Notes under the pieces: model-generated
What the model was told of the DNA's origin: nothing
Seen by the model: the letters and a program-made list of their open reading frames with translations, nothing else
The model's database searches: none
Shown here: positions 17,958 through 26,545 of the stretch, piece after piece
Layout of the letters: the number at the start of each line of letters is the position of its first letter
Numbering within the stretch: position 1 is the stretch's first letter
Program-made: the position numbers and the translations under genes
NCBI GenBank assembly: GCA_964360255.1
Contig: CAYHVK010000016.1
Coordinates: forward strand, 1-64,000
DNA length: 64,000 nucleotides
Source: CAYHVK01 sp964360255
GTDB lineage: Bacteria; Bdellovibrionota; Bdellovibrionia; Bdellovibrionales; UBA1609
Reading direction: 5' to 3'

Positions 17958-17989
17958 AAAAAAGCCAAGCTCACCAGCTTGGCTTTTTT
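17958..17989 (+). terminator. Rho-independent terminator after rpsN
   Basis: A 14-bp perfect stem built from AAAAAAGCCAAGCT and its complement with a 4-base loop (CACC), ending in TTTTTT. It lies 23 bases after the rpsN stop. The A run on the other side lets it also end the convergent minus-strand gene. Confidence 0.92.
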
Positions 17990-17993
17990 ATGC

Positions 17994-18707
17994 CTAATCT
18001 TGAATGATTCTGTTTGAAGCGCTCCACACTTTTGAGCGCAATTCATTGATAGCGAGAAACCCAGCGGTGCGGCCTTCTGAGCTCATAATTGGAGAAAAAA
18101 TCTTACAGTGAACCCATGCCGTGTTCTTTTTTGCTGAGGTGAGTTCCACAACCTGGTGAACGGGAATAGACATGTACATAGTTTTCTTTTCATCTGAGAA
18201 AAGTACGTCGAGAGTCTTCTCCATAAGTTGCTGTATTATATGTGAATCACGATGCCAAAGTTCTGTCCACGGACGACACAGAAGCTCTTCAATATTGTAA
18301 GCCGAGAGAGCAAAAAGATTGAGGCTGGCAAAAATCATTTGGTTTTGATTGTTATACATATCGATAAGATCGCCATCTTTATAAGTGAGAAAAACATCAC
18401 TGAGAGCACTGAGTCCCATATTGTTCATAAATCGGGTTACAAGAAGTTTGGTATTGAGTGGCGAATAGCCTTCGCGAATCAATTCGAAAGTAGTAGTTAA
18501 TATTGTCTCCACAGTGAGGGTCACCCTTTCTTGATTTTCTTGATCAAGCACCTTGAAGTATTGAAGTGGAATTGTAATGGGCGCCGCGTTCATCTCCGTC
18601 AGCTTGTCTATCAATATCGTAAGAGCTTTAGAGGCGGCGTAGAAACGTTCCTCGAGTGGAGTGTGTATAGCAGTAGAATCAGCTTGTGGAGTCGCATTGA
18701 GCATCAT
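17994..18707 (-). CDS. PAS-domain protein of unknown function
   Basis: From the ATG at 18707 the product has 237 residues. The C-terminal part (about 125-235) looks like a PAS sensor domain: DLIDMYNNQNQMIFASLNLFAL as the first strands, EELLCRPWTELWHRDS as the helical cap, and AWVHCKIFSPIMSSEGRTAGFL as the last strands. The N-terminal part is helical with no recognised domain. No kinase, GGDEF or helix-turn-helix output domain is present, so it may act through a partner. A TTG at 18743 would add a hydrophobic N-terminus. Neither start has a convincing ribosome site. Confidence 0.6.
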   Translation of the reverse strand: MMLNATPQADSTAIHTPLEERFYAASKALTILIDKLTEMNAAPITIPLQYFKVLDQENQERVTLTVETILTTTFELIREGYSPLNTKLLVTRFMNNMGLSALSDVFLTYKDGDLIDMYNNQNQMIFASLNLFALSAYNIEELLCRPWTELWHRDSHIIQQLMEKTLDVLFSDEKKTMYMSIPVHQVVELTSAKKNTAWVHCKIFSPIMSSEGRTAGFLAINELRSKVWSASNRIIQD

Positions 18708-18775
18708 TAAAAAAATAATAGTAAGGAGAGGGAGGAGACTCAACCTGATTATGAATTATGATGAATTCTTCACAA

Positions 18776-18801
18776 AAAAGCGCACCGTATAGTGCGCTTT
18801 T
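18776..18801 (-). terminator. Rho-independent terminator after the SPOR-domain gene
   Basis: AAAAGCGCAC (18776-18785) pairs with GTGCGCTTTT (18792-18801) over a 6-base loop. On the minus strand it follows the SPOR gene stop and ends in TTTTTTG. Confidence 0.85.
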
Positions 18802-18825
18802 AGTTTCTAAACTTTTGAACAAGAT

Positions 18826-19704
18826 TTATTTTAAGATTTTCTGAACGATAGCAGAAGTTGCCGCTTGAGCATCAAGCACTTCTTTGCGATGAGCCATTGC
18901 TGTTTTTTGGTCGTCAAAGCGACCAATGCTCACGCGATACCAAGTTTTACCAGATACATCGGCCGGTATATAAAACGCGTTGAAGCCTTTATCGTGAAGA
19001 CGAGTGGCGTGGCTGCGAGCTTCGCCTTCAGTTGCGTATGAAGCCACTTGAACTGTGTACTTACCAACAACTGATGTTGCAACAGCAGGGAGGGCACCTG
19101 ACGGTTGACGAGGAGCTTTCTTCACATCAGCAGTAGGAGCTTTGTCCATTGCTAAGCGCTCAGCTGCTTTCGCAGGAGCTTCAGCCGTTTTTGCAGTAGG
19201 GGCAGTTGAACCCTTGAGGGTTGCAGCTGCAGATTTAGTTGCTGACTCAACAGCGGGGCGAATTTGGCTTGCATGAGTGTAGCCATCTTCTTTTTTTGCA
19301 TGGGCCGGAGCAGCAGCTTCGTGGCCTTTTTCTGCTTTGGCTCCGTGTTCAGCAGCAGCACCATGTTCAGCTTTTGCACCGTGTGCTGGCGCTTCTTCAG
19401 CGTGTTCGCCTTCAGCACTTGCAACATCACGAGCGCCACCTTCTTTTTCGCCATTTTTAACGAAATCTTCGAGGCCTTCGATGTCTTCTTCAGAAATGGG
19501 TGAGGCTGCATTTTCAGCATGTTCATTTGCTGCAACTTCAGCGGCTTCCGCTCCACCTTCTGTTTCAAGCGTCATTTGATATGATTTGCTCTTTTCAAAT
19601 TGCCCGCCAACAAGTGTGCCCACTGTGAAAGATAAAAGCGAAATGAAAAATATAAGAACTAATTTTACGGCTGTGTCGGCTTTTGAGCCACCAGGTTTAG
19701 ACAT
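18826..19704 (-). CDS. SPOR-domain membrane protein
   Basis: The 292-residue product has a short cytoplasmic N-terminus, one membrane segment (about residues 13-30), an Ala/Glu/His-rich linker of about 150 residues with AEHGAKAE-type repeats, and a C-terminal SPOR domain (about 213-290, YTVQVASYATEGEARSHATRL to YRVSIGRF). SPOR domains bind denuded glycan strands of septal peptidoglycan, so this is probably a FtsN/DedD-like division-associated protein. GGGGG precedes the ATG. The low-complexity linker makes homology outside the SPOR domain hard to judge. Confidence 0.85.
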   Translation of the reverse strand: MSKPGGSKADTAVKLVLIFFISLLSFTVGTLVGGQFEKSKSYQMTLETEGGAEAAEVAANEHAENAASPISEEDIEGLEDFVKNGEKEGGARDVASAEGEHAEEAPAHGAKAEHGAAAEHGAKAEKGHEAAAPAHAKKEDGYTHASQIRPAVESATKSAAATLKGSTAPTAKTAEAPAKAAERLAMDKAPTADVKKAPRQPSGALPAVATSVVGKYTVQVASYATEGEARSHATRLHDKGFNAFYIPADVSGKTWYRVSIGRFDDQKTAMAHRKEVLDAQAATSAIVQKILK

Positions 19705-19810
19705 AGTATTCCCCCTCAGAAATCCATTCTCTAATGATATTAGGTTCGGAGTGGGGGGTCAATTGCACCAAGGCCTTGTATCTCAACGGGGTGCGCGATA
19801 TTACTGGCTT

Positions 19811-20626
19811 ATGACGAAACCTAACTCTGCAGAGCTTGATAAAATTTTAAAAACCGCGGTGCAAGCCTGTGATATTGGTCAGAAAATCCTGCAGGACTAC
19901 TTTGGTCGCATTTCTGATATCAATGAAAAAGAATTAGCGGGCCTGGTCAGTGAAGCTGACATTGAAAGTGAAAAAGCCATTACCCAATACTTACGTCGGG
20001 AGTATCCGGATTTTGATATATTAGGTGAAGAGGCGGCTTTTAAAGACCCGAGCCAGCAAAAGAAGCTGGTTAAGCCAGGTCGCTGGTGCATTGACCCTTT
20101 AGATGGCACAACCAATTACATTCACCAGTTGCCTATATATTGCGTAAGCATTGGTTTTGAATGGGAAGGCGAAACAGTTGCCGGCGCTATTCATGTTCCT
20201 TTTTTAAATAAAGTCTATACGGCTCGCGAAGGTGGTGGAGCGTTCGTCAACGGCAAGCCGATGAAAATTAGTCAGCGTTCAACTGTTGAGAAAGCCCTTT
20301 TAGCCACCGGTTTTTCTTCTTATGATAAAGCGGCTCTTGAGAAACAAATTAAGATTTTCTCTCACTTGGTGGGTCGAGCACGAGGAATTCGTCGTGCAGG
20401 CTCGGCCGCTTACGATTTATGTTTAGTGGCCGAAGGTGTTTTCGATGGATATTGGGAGAGTCGTCTTCAGCCTTGGGACACTTCAGCCGGATGTCTTTTT
20501 GTTCGAGAAGCGGGTGGCGTTGTGACGAATTATCAGGGAGGCCACTACCGTTCTGAGATGCCGTCACTTATTGCGGGGAATCGCGAGATTCATGCGGAAA
20601 TTAAACGAACTATTGAGAACGCATAG
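19811..20626 (+). CDS. Inositol-1-monophosphatase family enzyme (SuhB-like)
   Basis: A 271-residue member of the lithium-sensitive inositol monophosphatase family. Metal site motifs are GEEAAF, then DPLDGTTN with D95 and D98, and the C-terminal WDTSAGCLFVREAGG. Substrates in this family include inositol phosphates, fructose bisphosphate and NADP, and SuhB also acts in rRNA antitermination. The ATG at 19811 is taken because the frame upstream of it is not family-like, although no clear ribosome site is seen. A very long hairpin lies 65 bases after the stop. Confidence 0.9.
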   Translation: MTKPNSAELDKILKTAVQACDIGQKILQDYFGRISDINEKELAGLVSEADIESEKAITQYLRREYPDFDILGEEAAFKDPSQQKKLVKPGRWCIDPLDGTTNYIHQLPIYCVSIGFEWEGETVAGAIHVPFLNKVYTAREGGGAFVNGKPMKISQRSTVEKALLATGFSSYDKAALEKQIKIFSHLVGRARGIRRAGSAAYDLCLVAEGVFDGYWESRLQPWDTSAGCLFVREAGGVVTNYQGGHYRSEMPSLIAGNREIHAEIKRTIENA

Positions 20627-20691
20627 TTGAGCAGTCGCATGCCGACGGCTTAAAGGTCTTCCGGATTTATCCACCTCGACTAGACCCCACC

Positions 20692-20753
20692 TTGACAGGA
20701 CTTGAAATAAACGACTGGGCCTTCCCCCAGTCGCTTATTTCAAGTCCTGTCAA
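20692..20753. repeat. 28-bp near-perfect inverted repeat (long hairpin)
   Basis: The arms 20692-20719 and 20726-20753 pair over 28 positions with one A/C mismatch (20711 with 20734) and a 6-base loop (CCTTCC). Both arms begin or end with the TTGACAGGACTTG block. Neither strand has a U tract after the stem, so it is not a classic terminator. It lies between the phosphatase gene and the flagellar promoter. Confidence 0.9.
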
Positions 20754-20768
20754 AAATTAGAGAGCTGT

Positions 20769-20780
20769 TTTGACGTCAAA
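20769..20780. promoter_or_regulatory. 12-bp palindrome, candidate enhancer site for sigma-54 activator
   Basis: TTTGACGTCAAA is a perfect 12-bp palindrome. It lies about 147 bases before the transcription start expected from the sigma-54 promoter at 20895, which is the usual distance for an enhancer-binding protein site. Binding is inferred only. Confidence 0.45.
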
Positions 20781-20894
20781 CCGAGCCACTAGACTTGCAC
20801 AAAGATCTTGCTCGCTCAGTTCACATTTAAAAAAACTCAATGTTTTTGCAGTCGCGAGAAAAGCCAGACTCGCCTTTCGGGCCATCAATTTTTT

Positions 20895-20910
20895 TGGCAT
20901 CCCAGTTGCT
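20895..20910 (+). promoter_or_regulatory. Sigma-54 type (-24/-12) promoter of the flagellar operon
   Basis: TGGCATCCCAGTTGCT has the invariant GG (20896-20897) and GC (20908-20909) separated by exactly 10 bases and matches the TGGCAC-N5-TTGC consensus at all but one of the usual positions. The predicted start is near 20921, 58 bases before the fliL start. This would place the export operon under RpoN and a flagellar enhancer-binding protein. The stretch 20627-20978 holds no gene, only this promoter, the palindrome and the long hairpin. Confidence 0.7.
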
Positions 20911-20978
20911 TTAATATTTTATGGGGGACAGGTTTAACTTTTGTCTCGTCAAGGAAATGTACGGTCAAGGAGGACCTA

Positions 20979-21515
20979 GTGGCTGAGCAAAAAGCACAAG
21001 AAGCAGCACCGGCAGCGGCACCCGCGCCAAGCTCAAGTGGTGGAAAGCCAATTCTTTTTATCGGTCTCGCAATATTCAATATGCTCGTAGTAGCGGGCGT
21101 TGGCGCCATGATTTATTTAGGTAAGCAAAAAGAAGCTCACCAGCCGACAATCGATCATGTTGTTCAGGGCGAAAAAGCAGCGGCTGATGAGGCCAAAGCC
21201 AACCCTGAATTTATCGGCAAGTTGATTCCACTTGAAACATTTATTGTGAACCTAGCCGGTTCACGCGGTCAGCGCATCGTTAAGATCAATATGGAACTTG
21301 AAGTTTCAAACGATGATGTGAGTAAAGAAATCGACAAGCTTCGCCCTAAAATTCGCGACATCATTCTATTTATCGTATCGAGCAAAACTTATGCTCAAGT
21401 TGCGACTAAAGAAGGCAAAGACGTATTACGTGAAGAGATTCGCGATCAGGTCAATTTGTTCTTAACAAAAGGCCAAGTGTCTCGCGTGTACTTTACTGAA
21501 TTTATTTACAATTAA
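20979..21515 (+). CDS. fliL: Flagellar basal body-associated protein FliL
   Basis: FliL is a single-span inner-membrane protein that surrounds the stator and supports motor function. The 178-residue product has an Ala/Pro-rich N-terminus, one membrane segment (about residues 20-42) and a periplasmic domain with FIVNLAGSRGQRIVKINMELE and the C-terminal VSRVYFTEFIYN. The GTG at 20979 is chosen because AAGGAGG lies five bases before it; the frame is open upstream but unlike FliL. It is the first gene of the operon that runs to fliA. Confidence 0.93.
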   Translation: MAEQKAQEAAPAAAPAPSSSGGKPILFIGLAIFNMLVVAGVGAMIYLGKQKEAHQPTIDHVVQGEKAAADEAKANPEFIGKLIPLETFIVNLAGSRGQRIVKINMELEVSNDDVSKEIDKLRPKIRDIILFIVSSKTYAQVATKEGKDVLREEIRDQVNLFLTKGQVSRVYFTEFIYN

Positions 21516-21526
21516 TTGAGGTTTGA

Positions 21527-22531
21527 ATGAGTCAGGTATTATCACAGAACGAAGTTGATGCCCTCTTAGCCGCCGTATCTGAAGGTGAAATCGCCAGTGG
21601 CGATGAAGCAGGTGGTGGCGGTGGTGGTGGCGGTTCTGGTCCGAAAGACGACCGGGTTGTCGTCGTCTATGATTTAACCTCGCAAGATAGAATTATTCGC
21701 GGTCGTTTACCGCAACTTGAAGTTATTTATGAAAAATTCATGCGTTCGTTTCGTGTTTCTCTCTCGAGTGCTCTTCGTAAAATTGCAACATTGAACTTAG
21801 CCAGTACAGATTTCTTGAAATTTGGTGAGTTTATCAATACTCAACCAATGCCCACTTGTATGAGTGTTCTGCGTTTTAATGCTCTTCGTGGTTCGGCTCT
21901 TTTAGTTATCGAAAGTAAATTAGCTTACGCTTTAGTCGATAACTTCTTCGGTGGCTTTGACCGCCCTTACAATAAAGACGGTAAAGATTTTACCGCCATC
22001 GAACTTCAGATCATTCGTAAAGTTGTAAACTTGGCGATCGGTGACTTAGAAGAAGCTTGGGCTTCAGTTGAAAAAATTGACTGCTCATTCGTAAGAACAG
22101 AAATCAACCCACAGTTTGTTGGTATCGTTCCGCCAACAGATATCGTGATCGCGTCTACATTTGACGTTGAACTAGAAAATGCAAACGGGATTATTACTCT
22201 TGTGATTCCTTACGCGACAATCGAACCGATAAAACAAAAGCTTTCTACGGGCTTCCAAGTTGAATCAGATCAAACAGATAAAAAACTTTGGACATCGGTT
22301 CTTCAAGATCAGCTTTTAGGCACTGAGGTGGATGTAAAAGTTGATTTAGGTACAACCGAAATCGATTTGTCAGATCTTATGAACATGAAGATCGGCGATG
22401 TAATTTCATTAGATCAAGATTCTACTGGCGAACTCGATGTGCAAGTCGAGGGAGTAAAGAAATTTAAGAGTTATTACGGTATCCATCATGGTTCAGTTGC
22501 AGTGCAAGTAACTAGAGCCACAACAAAGTGA
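21527..22531 (+). CDS. fliM: Flagellar motor switch protein FliM
   Basis: FliM forms the middle of the C-ring and receives phosphorylated CheY. The 334-residue product starts with the CheY-P-binding motif LSQNEVDALL, followed by a glycine-rich hinge (GGGGGGGGSG, about residues 30-40), the CheC-like middle domain (LPQLEVIYEKFMRSFRVSL onward) and the C-terminal SpoA domain that pairs with FliN. It lies 11 bases after fliL and before fliN, the normal order. Confidence 0.97.
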   Translation: MSQVLSQNEVDALLAAVSEGEIASGDEAGGGGGGGGSGPKDDRVVVVYDLTSQDRIIRGRLPQLEVIYEKFMRSFRVSLSSALRKIATLNLASTDFLKFGEFINTQPMPTCMSVLRFNALRGSALLVIESKLAYALVDNFFGGFDRPYNKDGKDFTAIELQIIRKVVNLAIGDLEEAWASVEKIDCSFVRTEINPQFVGIVPPTDIVIASTFDVELENANGIITLVIPYATIEPIKQKLSTGFQVESDQTDKKLWTSVLQDQLLGTEVDVKVDLGTTEIDLSDLMNMKIGDVISLDQDSTGELDVQVEGVKKFKSYYGIHHGSVAVQVTRATTK

Positions 22532-22541
22532 GGACAGTGTT

Positions 22542-22916
22542 ATGTCAGATGAAGCAGCAAAGAATATAAACGAGGCGGCTCCGCCAGAGTTGAAGGACGT
22601 TAGCGCACCTGCAGCAGCAGCTGCTGCGGTGAGTGCTGAAGACGCTCAACACGACCGGAATCTCAATCTCATTATGGATATTCCGCTAAAAGTTACGGTG
22701 GAATTAGGCCGTACACGAATGGTCGTCAGCGAGCTACTGAATTTGGGTCAAGGCAGCGTTATCGAGTTGAGCAAGCTAGCCGGAGAACCCATGGAAGTCT
22801 TAGTTAATGGCAAACTCGTCGCCCGCGGTGAAGCGGTGGTAGTGAACGAAAAGTTTGGCGTGCGTTTAACAGACATTATCTCTCCGACCGAACGAGTAGA
22901 ACAGTTAGGCGTGTAA
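22542..22916 (+). CDS. fliN: Flagellar motor switch protein FliN
   Basis: A 124-residue SpoA-domain protein that builds the bottom of the C-ring with FliM. The domain covers about residues 45-120 with the hallmarks IPLKVTVELGRTRM, LNLGQGSVIELSKLAGEP and VLVNGKLVARGEAVVVNEKFGVRL. The N-terminal 40 residues are Ala/Glu-rich. It starts 10 bases after fliM. Confidence 0.97.
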   Translation: MSDEAAKNINEAAPPELKDVSAPAAAAAAVSAEDAQHDRNLNLIMDIPLKVTVELGRTRMVVSELLNLGQGSVIELSKLAGEPMEVLVNGKLVARGEAVVVNEKFGVRLTDIISPTERVEQLGV

Positions 22917-22939
22917 CTCTTTTGTCATTTGGGGGCATC

Positions 22940-23647
22940 TTGAAATCTCTGTTTATCGTAATAACAATTCTAGTCAGTCAATTAGCTTGGGCGAATTCAG
23001 ATGCTGTTAATTCAGAAGACTTTAAACCTATTGGTTTAGAAGAGACTGCCGCTGCAAAAATGATCGAACAGGCTGTCGCTGAAGCACAAGCGGTAGCTGA
23101 AACAAACACTCCAGAGCCAGTGGCTTTAACAGTTGAGGCCAGCACAGCTCCAACTGCAACAGCGACGACACTCATCAATCCGAAAGATACAAAGAATCTC
23201 AAAGAAAGCGAGATTCCAGTTCTTACAAAGGCTGCGAGTCAGAAATCTGAAGGCAAAAGTCCTTGGTCAAGACTGTTCGTCAGCTTTGCTATTATTGGTA
23301 TTGTTGCGGCTGGGTTGTACCAGGCGGCTAAGTGGTGGCAAAAAAAGACAGCCATTAATAGCGATAACAATAAAATTAAAATTTTAAACCAGCATTTTCT
23401 CGGCCCACGCAAGAGCTTAGCTATTATTCGCGTAGCTGGAGAAAATATCCTAATTGGCGTAACTGATAGCAATATCACTCATATTAAGACTCTGTCTTTG
23501 ATGGAAGACGAAGAGATTCCAACTGAGGTGCCACAAAATTTCGCAGCAGAATTAGATAAAAAAGAAAGTAAAGAGAGCGATGAGTCAGCTTGGTCATTCG
23601 TTCGTGACCGTGTTTCAACTAAAATTAAAGACATGAGGCCACTTTGA
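22940..23647 (+). CDS. fliO: Flagellar biosynthetic protein FliO
   Basis: FliO assists assembly of the FliP ring of the flagellar export gate. From the TTG at 22940 the 235-residue product has a signal-like N-terminus, an Ala/Glu/Thr-rich periplasmic stretch, a membrane segment near residues 108-126 and a C-terminal FliO domain (IKILNQHFLGPRKSLAIIRVAGENILIGVTD-like, with the family LGPRKSLAI core). GGGGG five bases upstream supports this start over a TTG at 22922. Position between fliN and fliP supports the call. Its stop overlaps the fliP start. Confidence 0.88.
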   Translation: MKSLFIVITILVSQLAWANSDAVNSEDFKPIGLEETAAAKMIEQAVAEAQAVAETNTPEPVALTVEASTAPTATATTLINPKDTKNLKESEIPVLTKAASQKSEGKSPWSRLFVSFAIIGIVAAGLYQAAKWWQKKTAINSDNNKIKILNQHFLGPRKSLAIIRVAGENILIGVTDSNITHIKTLSLMEDEEIPTEVPQNFAAELDKKESKESDESAWSFVRDRVSTKIKDMRPL

Positions 23648-24399
23648 AGAATAAGTCTTCTTTATACCTCATTTTAGGCTTCTTCGGAGTCTTGCTAGCG
23701 TCATCTTTTGCTCATGCACAGATGACTATGCCGACGGTTAACCTGGGTTACAAAACGGTTAATGATCCGAAAGAATTAGTCACAAATATTAAGATTATTT
23801 TAATGCTGACAATTCTCACGTTGGCCCCAGCTATTGTGATTATGATGACCAGCTTCACGCGTATTGTGATCGTTTTATCATTCGTACGTCAGGCTTTAGG
23901 CACCCAAAATATGCCGCCGAACCAATTATTAATTGGTCTTTCACTTTTTATTACTCTTTTCGTAATGTCGCCGTTTTTAAATCAAATTAATAATGAAGCG
24001 GTTCAGCCATTTTTAAATAATACGATTAAACAAGAAGAGGCCATTGATAAAGCATTAGCCCCAATTCGTGGCTTTATGTTTAACCAAACTCGTGACCAAG
24101 ACCTCGAGCTTTTTGTTAGCCTTTCTAAAATGGATAAGCCTAGAACTCGCGCTGAAGTGCCTACACATGTTCTGATCCCGGCCTTTATTATTTCTGAACT
24201 TAAGACGGCTTTTCAAATTGGTTTTATTATTTATTTACCATTTCTAGTCATCGATATGGTGGCCGCGAGTGTCTTAATGGCTATGGGTATGATGATGTTA
24301 CCGCCAGTGATTATTTCACTTCCGTTTAAAATTATGCTTTTCGTATTAGTGGATGGTTGGGGATTAATTATCGGATCACTCGTTAAGAGTTTTGGATAA
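23644..24399 (+). CDS. fliP: Flagellar export gate protein FliP
   Basis: FliP forms the core ring of the flagellar type III export gate. The 251-residue product has a cleavable signal peptide (cleavage near SFAHA), four membrane segments and the family motifs MMTSFTRIVIVLSFVRQALG, PPNQLLIGL and a C-terminal MGMMMLPPVIISLPFK. The TTG start overlaps the fliO stop as TTGA, so it is coupled to fliO. Confidence 0.97.
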   Translation: MKNKSSLYLILGFFGVLLASSFAHAQMTMPTVNLGYKTVNDPKELVTNIKIILMLTILTLAPAIVIMMTSFTRIVIVLSFVRQALGTQNMPPNQLLIGLSLFITLFVMSPFLNQINNEAVQPFLNNTIKQEEAIDKALAPIRGFMFNQTRDQDLELFVSLSKMDKPRTRAEVPTHVLIPAFIISELKTAFQIGFIIYLPFLVIDMVAASVLMAMGMMMLPPVIISLPFKIMLFVLVDGWGLIIGSLVKSFG

Positions 24400-24402
24400 C
24401 AA

Positions 24403-24675
24403 ATGACTGAAGAACTAGTTTTAAAATTAGGTCAGGGCGCAATTACTACGGCAGCAATGCTTGCGGCGCCTCTTCTTATTTCTGCTCTCGTTGTCGGTTT
24501 AGTTGTGAGTATTTTTCAGGCAGTTACGCAAATTAACGAAGCGACTCTCACATTTATTCCGAAAATGGTTGTTATTTTTCTAGTTATTATTTTAGCAGGT
24601 CCGTGGATGTTGGACGTGATGTCTCATTACACAATTGAACTGTTTGAGAATATCGCAACTATGGTTCGCGGTTAA
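24403..24675 (+). CDS. fliQ: Flagellar export gate protein FliQ
   Basis: A 90-residue protein with two membrane helices (about 16-40 and 52-75) joined by the conserved loop FQAVTQINEATLTFIPK. FliQ wraps around the FliP-FliR core of the export gate. It starts three bases after fliP. Confidence 0.97.
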   Translation: MTEELVLKLGQGAITTAAMLAAPLLISALVVGLVVSIFQAVTQINEATLTFIPKMVVIFLVIILAGPWMLDVMSHYTIELFENIATMVRG

Positions 24676-24688
24676 AGGGGTCATTTTT

Positions 24689-25468
24689 TTGGAGTCAGTG
24701 TACAATTTCTCTCCAACTGAAATCTTAGGTTTTGCGCTAGTACTTATGCGCACGTCGGCTTTTATTGTGACGATGCCTGTTTTCGGTACGAGCACTGTTC
24801 CTAATCAAGTGAAGGTTCTTCTGGCTTTATCTTTAGCAATTATTATTTTTCCGACTGTGGGATGGCAGAAACTCAATGTTGATTTTGATTCATTCGCTAT
24901 AGTGCCTTACGCAATGAAAGAGATCTTCGTTGGATTAGTTTTTGGTTATCTCACGCGTTTGTTCTTCTCGACAATTATGATGGCCGGCCAAATTATGAGT
25001 ATCAGTATTGGTATTTCATCAGCTCAGCTTTATAACCCGATGATGGATGAAACGGTCAGCCCGTTTGATCAGTTCTACTCGATTCTTGCTACGCTCTTCT
25101 TTTTAGCGATTAACGGTCATCACCTTCTTATTAACGGAATAGTAATGACATACGATATCGTCTCAATCGGTGCTTCTGGCATTTCTTTTCAAGGTTTGCC
25201 AGGTGTGACCGAACTTGTATCGAACTCAATGTTAATGGCTGTGCAAATCAGTGCGCCTATTATGGTTTCAATCTTGATGATGAATTTAGCTATGGCTCTT
25301 GTTGGTCGTGCTGTGCCGCAAATCAACATTCTGATGACGAGCCTACCAATTACGACACTTGCTGGTTTAGCTGTCATGTTTATGACAATGCCTCTTTTAT
25401 TAAGTGAATTTGCGCCGATTTTAAACACTACAACCAGTCGAGTTTTCGATTTACTGAAAACTTTTTAA
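24689..25468 (+). CDS. fliR: Flagellar export gate protein FliR
   Basis: A 259-residue membrane protein with about six helices that completes the FliP-FliQ-FliR gate. The segments LVLMRTSAFIVTMPVFG, IVPYAMKEIFVGLVFGY and AMALVGRAVPQINIL are FliR hallmarks. The TTG at 24689 is chosen because AAAGGGG lies about eight bases before it; the open frame further upstream overlaps fliQ and is not FliR-like. Confidence 0.95.
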   Translation: MESVYNFSPTEILGFALVLMRTSAFIVTMPVFGTSTVPNQVKVLLALSLAIIIFPTVGWQKLNVDFDSFAIVPYAMKEIFVGLVFGYLTRLFFSTIMMAGQIMSISIGISSAQLYNPMMDETVSPFDQFYSILATLFFLAINGHHLLINGIVMTYDIVSIGASGISFQGLPGVTELVSNSMLMAVQISAPIMVSILMMNLAMALVGRAVPQINILMTSLPITTLAGLAVMFMTMPLLLSEFAPILNTTTSRVFDLLKTF

Positions 25469-25477
25469 GGATAAGAA

Positions 25478-26542
25478 ATGGCTGAAGGTAATGATCAAGA
25501 AAAGACCGAAGACCCAACGCCTCAGCGGCGTGAGGACTTTCGTCGTCGAGGTCAAATAGCTCAGAGCAAAGAGATTGGTTCAGTATTTATTTTGCTGGCC
25601 AGCATGATTGCTATCTGGGCACTTTCACGCTTTTTCTTAATTCAATTGCATGAAGTGTTTACGCGTTCGTTCACTGACTTCGTTATTATGTCAGCTCGGC
25701 AGGAGGACTGGTTTGCAGCAATTAAATTTGCTGCCACTAAGGCTGCTCTTATTATTATCCCTCTCGGTTCTGTTCTTTGGTTGATCGGTGTAGCGGGTTC
25801 AGTTGTACAGGTTGGTTTTGTATCAAGTGAAGAAGCTTTAAAATTTGATTTAACTCGTTTAAATCCAGTTCAAGGTTTCTTCAAGATCGCAAGCTTACGT
25901 TCACTTGTCGAGGGTGCGAAATCGGTTATTAAAGTTTGTATTGTTTCAACGATTGTTTATTTGGTTCTTAAGTCTGAAGTTCACCAGCTTCCTCACCTCA
26001 TGCATTTTAATATTGAGCAACTCATGACCTACTTAGGCACGATATCGTTAAAGCTTTTCGGCGGTGTGATTGCTTTTATGGGTATTTTGGCCGGCGCCGA
26101 CTACTTCTTTCAGTGGTGGGAATTAGAGAAGCAAATGCGCATGACGAAACAAGAAGTTAAAGAAGAAATTAAATCTCGAGAAGGTGACCCGATGATTCGG
26201 GCCCGAATTCGTAAATTACAGCGCGAGATGTCTCAGCGCCGTATGATGGATGACGTAAAGAAAGCCGATGTTATCATCACGAATCCAACCCACATTGCAG
26301 TGGCAATTCGATACTCGGCGAATATGGCCGCCCCGCAAATTATTGCGAAGGGCGCTGGCGAAATTGCTGAGAAAATCAAAGAAGTGGCGCGTGAACATAA
26401 AATTCCTATTATGGAAAATAAACCGCTCGCTCGTACGATTTACAAAACCATTAAAATCGGTCAAGCCATTCCGCGCGAGCTTTACACAGCTGTTGCGGAA
26501 GTCTTGTCATACATCTACCGATTGAAAAAGAAGAGGTTTTAA
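25478..26542 (+). CDS. flhB: Flagellar export switch protein FlhB
   Basis: FlhB controls the change of export specificity from rod/hook to filament proteins. The 354-residue product starts with the family motif EKTEDPTPQRREDFRRRGQIAQS, has four membrane helices, and carries the autocleavage site N269-P270-T271-H272 in a soluble C-terminal domain. It starts 9 bases after fliR behind AAGGAT. Confidence 0.97.
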   Translation: MAEGNDQEKTEDPTPQRREDFRRRGQIAQSKEIGSVFILLASMIAIWALSRFFLIQLHEVFTRSFTDFVIMSARQEDWFAAIKFAATKAALIIIPLGSVLWLIGVAGSVVQVGFVSSEEALKFDLTRLNPVQGFFKIASLRSLVEGAKSVIKVCIVSTIVYLVLKSEVHQLPHLMHFNIEQLMTYLGTISLKLFGGVIAFMGILAGADYFFQWWELEKQMRMTKQEVKEEIKSREGDPMIRARIRKLQREMSQRRMMDDVKKADVIITNPTHIAVAIRYSANMAAPQIIAKGAGEIAEKIKEVAREHKIPIMENKPLARTIYKTIKIGQAIPRELYTAVAEVLSYIYRLKKKRF

Positions 26543-26545
26543 AAA

